A stretch of DNA of 64,000 nucleotides, taken from positions 5,846,807 to 5,910,806 of the forward strand of contig JAJEKV010000065.1 in the NCBI GenBank assembly GCA_021234155.1. Direction: 5' to 3'. Positions 10,251 to 21,626 of the stretch are shown piece by piece. The notes under the pieces were generated by a model. That model was not told where the DNA came from and did not search any database. It saw only the letters and a list, made by a program, of their open reading frames with translations. Source of the stretch: Isoetes taiwanensis (Eukaryota > Streptophyta > Lycopodiopsida > Isoetales > Isoetaceae). Within the stretch, counting starts at the first letter, position 1; every line of letters starts with the position of its first letter. A program made the translations under genes and the position numbers.

Positions 10251-13130
10251 TCAGCAGTTTGTTTTTAAACGAAATTACCTGGTGAGTTTACATCACCTAT
10301 CTATCCATTTATATCATGTTGAGAAATTTAAAGGTGGAAATATAGCATTGCCATCTTTTCCTGCTTGGAACAATAATGCGGGCACACATTGAAGTGGACT
10401 CTCCAGCTAATCTATGCCATGCCAGAATACAAAACTGCACATCAAACTTTTCAAATTTACAATACATTTTACAAAAACTGTGATGGATATAACATAATGA
10501 TCAACTGTGATGGATATACTTACAGTGTCTACTAAAGCAGGTTGCGAGCTGCAGTGAGACAACCGGATGCTTCCTAAAGCAAGCATGGTTCCAAATTGTT
10601 GTCCTTTCATAAAAAGCATATGTATGTAGCGTGCTATAAAACTTAAGCTTGCCTCAAAAATAGCTCTTAAAGTTCTCATTCCCAATTGGATATTAAGTTT
10701 TGTGAGCATGCATTAGAAGGCCTCTTAAAGAATAGAAGTTATGATGCACTTGACGTTTCTGAAGTGCCTTAAAGATGGGCAATATGGATTTGCATATTCT
10801 TGAGTAATTTATGGTGCCTGGTCATCCTGGGGATTCTCAAGAAGCTGCATGGAGCAGTGTCGATAAGACCAAATCCATGTATTAGAAAAAACTCCAAAGT
10901 CATAGAGTGAAGGCTGCGCTGGTATCTATTAAGTATGTTTTACTGGACGTCTAATCCTTCACAACCAAAGAATAAACTATAGGTTGCATATAATTTCACA
11001 ACTTCTATTTATCAAATTGCCAAAACTCAAGAGTAAAACTGTGGAAAAAAGGGTTTATGATTGATACCTTTGTGTCAATCACTTCTCCGCGGCGCTGTAC
11101 AATCGATCCATTATTTTACATCTTCCAATTGATCTATGTCAAAGAAAGAAACCAAATATTACAAAAACTTATTAGGCCATGAGATGTTTGATATGATGAT
11201 GGAAGGCTATCTAGAATTCATGGCGTGGAGATGTCTGCACTGTGAAGCTTTAGCAAAGAAAAAAAGTTTGAACGAAAAAAAAAAGGCCTTGTTTAACCTG
11301 CTTGCAACCTAATCTCCACCATTGACCTTTTGGTACTTGTGATCTGCTCCTAAAGGATAGTTCTGGTGCATGAATAGTATTTCATATACTCTTGAAGGAT
11401 AGGTATAAACCCATGATAGAATTTTGAACTTTTGATTTTAACATATCCATCATACATATAATGTACAATGCAAGCGTATCGGGGTCGAAGCGTGGTTGGA
11501 CGTCCGTGAATCGCTACACACAACATTGCGCATGTCAATGCTACGATTGTAAGGCATAGATTTCAAGAATACTCAGCCTCAACGATAAGCACAACCAAGT
11601 GTCATGGCTTTCTAAGTGCTTGAGACCAAATACAACCGCAAACCAAATTTGAAGCATAGATTGCAAGAATATTTCTCCTTAAATGGTAAGCATGGATAAC
11701 CAACTCCAATGGGGATGCCAAATGTGTCGCTACATACAAAATCTTGTAACAGAAAAATTCTAAGCTCAACTTTCATATACACATTATATTGTAGAAGCTA
11801 TGCCTTGGCATGCTACGCCTCGTGATCATGCTACAAACCGTGGGTCAATTTATATCACTTCTTTTGTCCTACCAACGGGTAGAAATTGACTTGAGCTGGC
11901 CCTCGATTCACGTAAACCCCGCACAGAAAGCGTGTTTGCTAACATAGAGCACACACCAAATCCATGTGTTACAAAAACTCAAGTCATAGAGCCGCGATAG
12001 GGTCGAAATGGTGTCTATTAAGTATCTGAGCATAATTTAAGCCCATGCATTTTACATAAAGTCATATTCATTACCATCTTGGACGCAAGAACATCGAGTA
12101 TAAACCTAAAATGTTTGGACCTCTAATCCTTCACAATCGAGAATAAACCGAAAGTTCCATATAATTTCACAACTTCTCTTTGCTTTGAATTGCAAAACTC
12201 AAGAAAAACTGCGGAAAAAAAAGGGTCTAATGATACCTCTGTGTCAATCACTTCTCACCGTGTCCTGTGATGGAACCTTTAGATAGGAGTTCAATTTGTT
12301 GTTACCAAAGAAACCAAATATTAGTCATGAAATGTCTGATATGATAATGAAGGCTACGATTTCACCAAAGATATGCATATGACATGCAACTCTTTTATGT
12401 TTTAGCATCCCTATCTCTCATGCAAGGGCAATGATCTTGATAGGCAACAAAACTCATGTCTCTAGCAAAAATGGAACATGAGCATTTTTGAAGCAATCAA
12501 GCAAATGCTATTGACCGTCCAAGTACTAAACAACATAATGTGGTACAAATGAAGCATAAGTTTATCTAAAGAGCTCACCGTGGATTGGAAGCAGTTCTCC
12601 GAGAACAAATGGAGAGCACTTATTAAACACAACCTATAAAAGAGAAGGAAGCATGGCGTACCTGCAATAGTATTCTCTCAGATGTCAAGATTTCTTCTAG
12701 CTAGCATCGGATGCCCATTCAAAGACAAAGGGCTTATGCTTCACATTGCAAAGAGACTAACGATGACTTCAAGAATATTTAGACCAAAAGATTCAAGGAC
12801 CCGTAAGTACATCTAAGAATAGTTGTATCGTAACCTAGAAGAGAAGACGCCAAAAATTTTAAGCACGTAACCAATTAAATAAGTACTAATAAGTAAAACA
12901 AATTAGAATTCTATTCCTAGGATTCGCTTCTCACCAAGGAATCCTGCAATAGCATGTGCTCTTTCTCAAATCTTGATTATACCATTACATGCTTGCAAAA
13001 TGGAGTAGAGTTGTAGCCAAATAATCTTAGAAGCTAGCATCACAAGGACTCTTGTAATACAAAAATCTTGGAACAAAAGAAATAAATGGATTCCTCAGAT
13101 AGCACATGGCATGGCACAAAAAATGGATAT

Positions 13131-13558
13131 CTCGAATACCCTTATGTTTGGCTAAAATTAACAAAACGCCTTAGTTTTGGGGGGTATTTTATGGAAATGA
13201 CCATAACTTTTATGATGATCCAAATGAGAATGAGTCTTTTAGATATATTGTAGAAGAGGTTGAGATCTTTCTATGAAAGTTAACATCTCCTAATCGGATT
13301 CAAATCTCAAGTTATGGTCTCAGAAATCCTCCAAATTTCTACAATTTTCTTGTGTATTAAAAATAGCATAACTTGTGATTTAAGACTCCCGATTTAATGA
13401 TCTTACCTTTTGATGGAAAGATCTCATCCTCCTTTACAATAGCTCGACGGGCTCATTCTCATTTGGATCATCACAAAAAGTTATGATCGTTTCCATTAAA
13501 ATACCCCCAAAACTAGGAGCGCTTTTGTTAATTTTAGCAAAACATAAGGGAATTTCAG
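13131..13558. mobile_element. Foldback (MITE-like) element in unit copy 1
   Basis: The left arm, ACCCTTATGTTTGGCTAAAA and onward through GGAAATGACCATAACTTT and CCAAATGAGAATGAG, is mirrored on the right by CTCATTCTCATTTGGATC, AAGTTATGATCGTTTCCA and TTAGCAAAACATAAGGG. The whole ~430 bp is close to one large imperfect palindrome. No reading frame is present. It resembles a foldback/MITE insertion that was later carried along by the tandem amplification. Confidence 0.75.
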
Positions 13559-14308
13559 TTTTTTCCTATTTCTTTCCACTACAAAGTAGAATCGTGATTC
13601 AACCTCTCGACGACGGCAGGAGCGCATGCATTTTCCCATGTGGCATCTATGCCGCGGACCAAACTTCTTACTCAAAACCATACTATAAAATCTTTCCCAA
13701 TTTTTTGGAATGTCGATAATACTTCCCTTTGCCAAAACTCTTTAAAACCTTCCGAAAATGAACTTAAAATAAAATCCGAAAAAGTTTTCTAAATCAAGAA
13801 AACCAAATTTAAACAATAGATTTTTATTCATGAAAAATAGTAGATATATTGATAAATGCGAAATGAAAAGGAAGTAGATGGCCTAAGACTCCACCATGGA
13901 GGTGGTGAAGTAAATAAGGATGTAAAGGGAGGAGGAGGAAGAAAAGGAGGCAAAGTGGCTAATAGAGTAATAGGTAAACTCTAGTGCCAACAACGATCCA
14001 ATTTATAGTCTTAGGTTTACCGCGAAATAGAGCAATGCACCTGAGGGAGCTCAGCCTCGATGAGGAGGAGAAGGGCCAAGAGACGCGATGGAGGAAGCAT
14101 TGACCGGGCAAAGATTTAAAAATTTAATACCACCAACATAAGAAAATAAGAAAACCTAAAATATAATATCCGTTTGCACCATCATTGTCAGATGTCTAAA
14201 GCTCATATAAAAAAATCACATGCATGGCGAAGATTGAGGATGAAAAGGCTACCTGCTGCAGGAGTATTGAAAAAGGCCCAATGAGAAGAACGAGCATAAA
14301 AATCCAGC

Positions 14309-14503
14309 TTGAGGATAAAAGATGTTTCGAATCCGGCCCCAAGCAAAATCTTATTGAAAAAGGACATGGTTTCAAGGAATCATCTCCAAGTTGCAAAACA
14401 TGAAAATACCATACAAGGTTTGCAGGTTCAAGTTGCACAGGAAGCTAAGGATAAGGCCTTGGAGACAAATAAGCGAACTATTGTGAGAAAGAATGCCGAA
14501 TGA
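14309..14503 (+). pseudogene. Short conserved frame of unknown nature in unit copy 1
   Basis: A 64-codon frame includes NHLQVAKHENTIQGLQVQVA and then QEAKDKALETNKR, with a coiled-coil-like spacing. It is identical in the copies at 19848-20042 and 25387-25581. If the UGA at 14501 is ignored, the frame continues with EEQKTTIYIDRPP. I do not recognise it. It may be a decayed gene fragment. Its perfect identity across copies contrasts with the variable flanks. Confidence 0.25.
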
Positions 14504-16395
14504 GGAGAAGAACAAAAGACCACTATATATATTGATCGTCCTCCCCGAGAGTCTCGATCTGGTGGCCCAATTGATTGCATAAATATATCCATGGAATTGA
14601 TCATCCATAGAGATGAGATACATCATATAATACAAGGAAGAGCACATGAAGGCCATTAATATACGGAAAAAAAAAACTCCTGTGTTCAAGGGCTTTTGAG
14701 GGAAAAACCTTACAATAATAAGTTCGCTATGAATATGTGAACATACCAATGTGTTGATGGGAGACATAGTTGGGTTCATTGGTCAAGAACCTCCAGGATA
14801 GAAGATGCTAGTGTCATCACTATAGACATTTGCAAAAGCACATGTACTGGTCAATTAGGTGTAATTAAACTGATATATCATGCTCAAATAGTTGCAAACA
14901 TTGAGAAATTCTAAAGAGTATGGATCAATTTGACAACATTGACATATCCTATTTGCAAAGGAAGGGCGAAATACGTTCAAGTTTGAGGAGGATCTTCCTT
15001 GGACGTATGCCGGGAAAGAGAAGAAAATAAAATTGAAAAAGCCCATATCCTCAATTAAAACATCTGTTAGAACAAATGTAAACGAACACCACTATTTCAT
15101 TTCTCGCAAGTGCTCCAATTGAATGGTAAAGCTTCTATAGTGAGAAAAAGTCAACATATTTTGTGAAATTGGACAAGCATGAAGCTTATATCCCTCCCCC
15201 TCTCTACCTCCCCTTCCCCTTTTCCCTTTATTTAAATTTGAATATGGACCTTTGGCTTACAACATTAGCTCTATATTTAATTAGTTTAATTACTAGGAAG
15301 ATTTTTTTTTTTTTATGTTGCATGAGTTGTACTTGATATTGCATGATCAATGAAATACGCCCTTCAAAAAACAAGGTCTTCAAGACGCGAGGGGTTGCCC
15401 TCCTCCGGCGCTGAAAGTGTGTTTTCATGGTTTCGCTTTTTCCAAGTTCTTGAGATTAATGTTGCTTACTCTTCAGATTTTAGCTTGTTACTATCGAAAA
15501 GAATTATATGTTCCCCATTATGATATTTTAAATGCCACAATTTTTAATAAAATACAAGCTTATATGGCATTGCCATGATATCGATCGTTCCTATCAATGC
15601 AAGGTGTCAATTTCATTGGAGAAAAAAAACTAACTATGTGCAAGACAAATCCACCAACTTTCAAGTGTTACATCATGTGTTCTTGGAACAATAATGAAAA
15701 AAGTCTCAATACATTTCGAGGGCAAATGTCCCTCGTGGTAGAAATGCCATAAAAACAAAATTGAAAAGTGCCAGCTTTTCCTACTATGTTCATTTTAGTT
15801 CAATAATGAATACGTTAGTGTTGATCTTAAAACTAGATCTAATCTTTAACTTTTGGCTTCGTAAGCTCACAATGTGTTGTTCATGAGGAAGAGGCTGAAA
15901 GTATATGTATTGGAAGTCAAAAAGGTCGATCCTAGGGATGAGGTATCCTTATGTAACATAATATGTACCAAGCAGTGAAACACATAGTGTGATTTGTTAA
16001 TTGCACAAATAACTTCATAATCGACCACTATGTACAAGACCCATGATTTTGACTATGTCCTGGGATTGGAATCAGTAGATATTGCTGCCCGACAACCGGA
16101 TGCTTCCTAAAGCAAGCATGGTTCCAAATTGTTGTCCTTTATAAAAAGCACATGTATGTAGCGTGCTATAAAACTTAAGCTTGCCTCAAAAATAGCTCTT
16201 AAAGTTCTCATTCCCAAAATATGCAGATAACACCAATTGGATATTAAGTTTTGTGAGCATACATTAGAAGGCCTCTTAAAGAATAGAAGTTATGATGCAC
16301 TTGACGTTGCTGAAGTGCCTTAAAGATGGGCAATATAGATTTGCATATTCTTGAGTATGGTGCCTGGTCATCCTGGGGATTCTCAAGAAGCTGCA

Positions 16396-17895
16396 CCAAA
16401 TCCATGTATTAGAAAAAACTCCAAAGTCATAGAGTGAAGGTTGCGCTGGTATCTATTAAGTATGTTTTCTTTGGACGCCTAATCCTTCACAACCAAAGAA
16501 TAAACTATAGGTTGCATATAATTTCACAACTTCTATTTACTGTAAATTGCCAAAACTCAAGAGTAAAACTGTGGAAAAAAGGGTTTATGATTGATACCTT
16601 TGTGTCAATCACTTCTCGCTGTGCGTTGTACACTGATCCATTATTTTACATCTTCCAATTGATCTATGTCAGCAAAGAAACCAAATATTACAAAAACTTA
16701 TTAGGCCATGAGATGTTTGATATGATGATGGAAGGCTATCTAGAATTCATGGCGGGGGAGATGTTCCGCACCGAGGAAGCTTTTAGCAAAGAAAAAAAGT
16801 TTGAACGAAAAAAAAAGGCCTTGTTTAACTCGTTTGCAACTGAATCTCCAGCCATTGACCTTTTTGGTACTTGTGATCTGCTCCTAAAGGATAGTTCTGA
16901 AGTGCATGAATAGTATTTCATATACTCTTGAAGGATAGGTATAAACCCATGATAGAATTTTGAACTTTTGATTTTAACATATCTGATCATACATATAATG
17001 TACAATGCAAGCAGAATGGGGTCAGAAGCGTGGTTGGACGTCCGTGAATCGCTACACACAACATTGCGCATGTCAATGCTACAGATTGTAAGGCATAGAT
17101 TTCAAGAATACTCAGCCTCAACGATAAGCACAACCAAGTGTCATGGCTTTCTCTAAGTGCTTGGAGACCAAATACAACTGCAACCAAATTTGAAGCATAG
17201 ATTGCAAGAATATTTCTCCTTAAATGGTAAGCATGGATAACCAACTCCAATGGGGATGCCAAATGTGCTGCTACATACAAAATCTTGTAACAGAGAAAAT
17301 TCTAAGCTCAACTTTCATATACACATTATATTGTAGAAGCTTATGCCTTGGCATGCTACAGTCTCGTATCATGCTACAAACTGTGGTCAATTTATATCAC
17401 TTCTTTTGTCCTACCAACGGGTAGAAATTGACTTGAGCTGGCCCTGATTCACAGAAACCTGCACAGAGCAGGTTTGCTAACATAGAGCACACCAAATCCA
17501 TGTGTTACAAAAAACTCTGAAGTCATAGAGCGAAGGCTGAGCTGGTGTCTATTAAGTATCGGAGCATAATTTAAGCCCATGCATTTTACATAAAGTCATA
17601 TTCATTACCATCTTGGACGCAAGAACATCGAGTATAAACTGAAATGCTGGACCTCTAATCCTTCACAATCAGAGAATAAACTGAAAGTTCCATATAATTT
17701 CACAACTTCTCTTTGCTGTGAATTGCAAAACTCAAGAAAAACTGTGAAAAAAAGGGTCTAATGATACCTCTGTGTCAATCACTTCTCACTGTGCCCGGTA
17801 CTGGGAACTGCTTTCGTATAGGAGTTCAATTTGTTGTTACCAAAGAAACCAAATATTAGTCATGAAATGTCTGATATGATAATGAAGGCTACGTA
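16396..17895. repeat. Diverged duplication inside the tandem unit (~1.1-kb offset)
   Basis: The block 16396-16740 (CCAAATCCATGTATTAG, CTAATCCTTCACAACC, ATATAATTTCACAACTTCT, CCAAATATTACAAAAAC) reappears in diverged form at 17490-17895 (CCAAATCCATGTGTTAC, CTAATCCTTCACAATC, ATATAATTTCACAACTTCT, CCAAATATTAGTCATG), in the same order and orientation. Equivalent pairs occur in copies 1 and 3. This older duplication predates the 5.54-kb amplification. Confidence 0.8.
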
Positions 17896-18663
17896 GATTT
17901 CACAGCATATGCATATGACATGCAACTCTTTTTATGTTTTAGCATCCCTATCTCTCATGCAAGGGCACAGATCTTGATAGGCAACAAAACTCATGTCTCT
18001 AGCAAAAATGGAACATGAGCATTTTTGAAGCAATCAAGCAACAGTTATTGACTGTCCAAGTACTAAACAACATAATGTGGTACAGCGAAGCATAAGTTTA
18101 TCTAAAGAGCTCACCGTGGATTGAAGCAGTTCTCCAGAGAACAAATGGAGAGCACTTATTAAACACAACCTATAAAAGAGAAGGAAGCATGGCGTACCTG
18201 CAATAGTATTCTCTGCATGTCAGTACTTCTTCTAGCTAGCATCGGATGCCCATTCAAAGACAAAGGGCTTATGCTTCACATTGCAAAGAGACTAACGATG
18301 ACTTCAAGAATATTTAGACCAAAAGATTCAAGGACCCAGAAGTACATCTAAGAATAGTTGTATCAGAACCTAGAAGAGAAGACGCCAAAAATTTTAAGCA
18401 CAGAACCAATTAAATAAGTACTAATAAGTAAAACAAATTAGAATTCTATTCCTAGGATTCGTTCTCACCAAGGAATCCTGCAATAGCATGTGCTCTTTCT
18501 GTAATCTTGATTATACCATTACATGCTTGCAGAAAAATGGAGTAGAGTTGTAGCCAAATAATCTTAGAAGCTAGCATCACAAGGACTCTTGTAATACAAA
18601 ATCTTGGAACAAAAGAAATAAATGGATTCCGTATAGCACATGGCATGGCACAAAAATGGATAT

Positions 18664-19103
18664 CTCTGAAATACCCTTATGTTTGGCTAAAATTAACAAA
18701 ACGCCCCTAGTTTTGGGGGTATTTTTATGGAAATGACCATAACTTTTTTATGATGATCCAAATGAGAATGAGTCTTTTAGATATATTGTAGAAGAGGTTG
18801 AGATCTTTCTATGAAAGTTAACATCTCCTGAATCGGATTCCGAAATCTCAAGTTATGGTCTCGTAAATCCCTCTGAAATTTCTACAATTTTCTTGTGTAT
18901 TAAAAATAGCATAACTTGTGATTTAAGACTCCGATTTATATGATCTTACCTTTGATGGAAAGATCTCATCCTCCTTTACAATAGCTCTGACAGGCTCATT
19001 CTCATTTGGATCATCACAAAAAAGTTATGATCGTTTCCATTAAAATACCCCCAAAACTAGGGGCGTTTTGTTAATTTTAGCAAAACATAAGGGAATTTCA
19101 GAG
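18664..19103. mobile_element. Foldback element in unit copy 2
   Basis: This is the clearest version of the element: the ends read CTCTGAAATACCCTTATG on the left and CATAAGGGAATTTCAGAG on the right, in inverted orientation, with arms of about 200 bp. It is orthologous to the elements in copies 1 and 3. The target duplication is not clear. Confidence 0.78.
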
Positions 19104-21626
19104 TTTTTCCCTATTTCTTTCCACTACAAAGTAGAATCGTGATTCAACCTCGACGACGAAGGAGCGCATGCATTTTCCCATGTGGCATCTATGCCGTGAC
19201 CAAACTTCTTACTCAAAACCATACTATAAAATCTTTCCCAATTTTTGGAATGTCGATAATACTTCCCGGCTGCCAAAACTCTTTAAAACCTTCGAAAATG
19301 AACTTAAAATAAAATCCGAAAAGTTTTTCTCTAAATCAAGAAAACCAAATTTAAACAATAGATTTTTTATTCATGAAAAATAGTAGATATATTGATAAAT
19401 GCGAAATGAAAAGGAAGTAGATGGCCTAAGACGACCATGGAGGTGGTGAAGTAAATAAGGATGTAAAGGGAGGAGGAGGAAGAAAAGGAGGCAAAGTGGC
19501 TAATAGAGTAATAGGTAAACTCTAGTGCCAACAACGATCCAATTTATAGTCTTAGGTTTACCGCAAATAGAGCAATGCACGGAGGGAGCTCAGTTCAGAT
19601 GAGGAGGAGAAGGGCCAAGAGACGCGATGGAGGAAGCATTGGACTGGCAAAGATTTAAAAATTTAATACCACCAACATAAGAAAATAAGAAAACCTAAAA
19701 TATAATATCCGTTTGCACCATCATTGTCAGATGTCTAAAGCTCATATAAAAAAATCACATGCATGGCGAAGATTGAGGATGAAAAGGCTACCTGCTGCAG
19801 GAGTATTGAAAAAGGCCCAATGAGAAGAACGAGCATAAAAATCCAGCTTGAGGATAAAAGATGTTTCGAATCCGGCCCCAAGCAAAATCTTATTGAAAAA
19901 GGACATGGTTTCAAGGAATCATCTCCAAGTTGCAAAACATGAAAATACCATACAAGGTTTGCAGGTTCAAGTTGCACAGGAAGCTAAGGATAAGGCCTTG
20001 GAGACAAATAAGCGAACTATTGTGAGAAAGAATGCCGAATGAGGAGAAGAACAAAAGACCACTATATATATTGATCGTCCTCCCCCAGAGTCTCGATCTG
20101 GTGGCCCAATTGATTGCATAAATATATCCATGGAATTGATCATCCATAGAGATGAGATACATCATATAATACAAGGAAGAGCACATGAAGGCCATTAATA
20201 TACGGGAAAAAAAAAACCGTGTTGAAGGGCTTTTGAGGGAAAACCTTTACAATAATAAGTTCGCTATGAATATGTGAACATACCAATGTGTTGATGGGAG
20301 ACATAGTTGGGTTCATTGGTCAAGAACCTCCAGGATAGAAGATGCTAGTGTCATCACTATAGACATTTGCAAAAGCACATGTACTGGTCAATTAGGTGTA
20401 ATTAAACTGATATATCATGCTCAAATAGTTGCAAACATTGAGAAATTCTAAAGAGTATGGATCAATTTGACAACATTGACATATCCTATTTGCAAAGGAA
20501 GGGCGAAATACGTTCAAGTTTGAGGAGGATCTTCCTTGGACGTATGCCGGGAAAGAGAAGAAAATAAAATTGAAAAAGCCCATATCCTCAATTAAAACAT
20601 CTGTTAGAACAAATGTAAACGAACACCACTATTTCATTTCGCAAGTGCTCCACTGAATGGTAAAGCTTCTATAGTGAGAAAAAGTCAACATATTTTGTGA
20701 AATTGGACAAGCATGAAGCTTATATCCCCTCCCCCCTCTCTACCTCCCCCTTCCCCACTTTCCCTTTTATTTAAATTTGAATATGGACCTTTGCTGACAA
20801 CATTAGCTCTATATTTAATTAGTTTAATTACTAGGAAGATTTTTTTTTTTTTTTATGTTGCATGAGTTGTACTTGATATTGCATGATCAATGAAATACGT
20901 CCTTCAAAAAACAAGGTCTTTTGACGCAGGGGTTGCCCTCTGATGGCGCGAAAGTGTGTTTTCATGGTTTCTGTTTTTCCAAGTTCTTGAGATTAATGTT
21001 GCTTACTCTTCGTATTTTAGCTTGTTACTATCGAAAGAATTATATGTTCCCCATTATGATATTTTAAATGCCACAATTTTTTAATAAAATACAAGCTTAT
21101 ATGGCATTGCCATGATATCAGATCGTTCCTATCAATGCAAGGTGTCAATTTCATTGGAGAAAAAAAACTAACTGTATGTGCAAGACAGTCCACCAACTTT
21201 CAGTGTTACATCATGTGTTCTTGGAACAATAATGAAAAAGTCTCAATACATTTCGAGGGCAAATGTCCCTCGTGTAGAAATGCCATAAAAACAAAATTGA
21301 AAAGTGCCAGCTTTCCTACTATGTTCATTTTTAGTTCAATAATGAATACGTTAGTGTTGATCTTAAAACTAGATCTAATCTTTAACTTTTGGCTTCGTAA
21401 GCTCACAATGTGTTGTTCATGAGGAAGAGGCTGAAAGTATATGTATTGGAAGTCAAAAAGGTCGATCCTAGGGATGAGGTATCCTTATGTAACATAATAT
21501 GTACCAAGCAGTGAAACACATAGTGTGATTTGTTAATTGCACAAATAACTTCATAATCGACCACTATGTACAAGACCCATGATTTTGACTATGTCCTGGG
21601 ATTGGAATCAGTAGATATTGCTGCCC

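Larger units (their letters stand above)
10558..16090. repeat. 5.53-kb tandem unit, copy 1
   Basis: The unit begins GACAACCGGATGCTTCC, which recurs at 16091 and 21627, giving a head-to-tail array. Copy 1 is the most divergent. Its differences from copies 2 and 3 cluster at CAG/CTG-like triplets (for example about 11083, 11478, 11910, 12252) and in homopolymers. It carries an extra ATGGAGCAGTGTCGATAAG near 10850 that the other copies lack. I found no protein family. A 64-codon coiled-coil-like frame at 14309-14503 and the surrounding 14150-14540 are identical in all three copies. The unit contains the foldback element at 13131-13558. Confidence 0.95.
16091..21626. repeat. 5.54-kb tandem unit, copy 2
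   Basis: It starts GACAACCGGATGCTTCC directly after TATTGCTGCCC and is followed without spacer by copy 3. It is nearly identical to copy 3; differences are mostly at CAG/CTG-like sites (for example TTCTGTAATC here at 18498 against TTTCAGAATC in copy 3). It contains the same foldback element, internal duplication and short conserved frame. No gene is recognised. Confidence 0.95.

Noticed and set aside
14196-14438. 80-codon hydrophobic minus-strand frame repeated in all three units
   Set aside because: Antisense shadow of the conserved block; the other strand is equally open and no membrane-protein family is recognisable.
16736-17280. Minus-strand frames of 97-111 codons in copies 2 and 3
   Set aside because: They are disrupted in copy 1 by changes at the variable CAG/CTG sites and have no recognisable domain.
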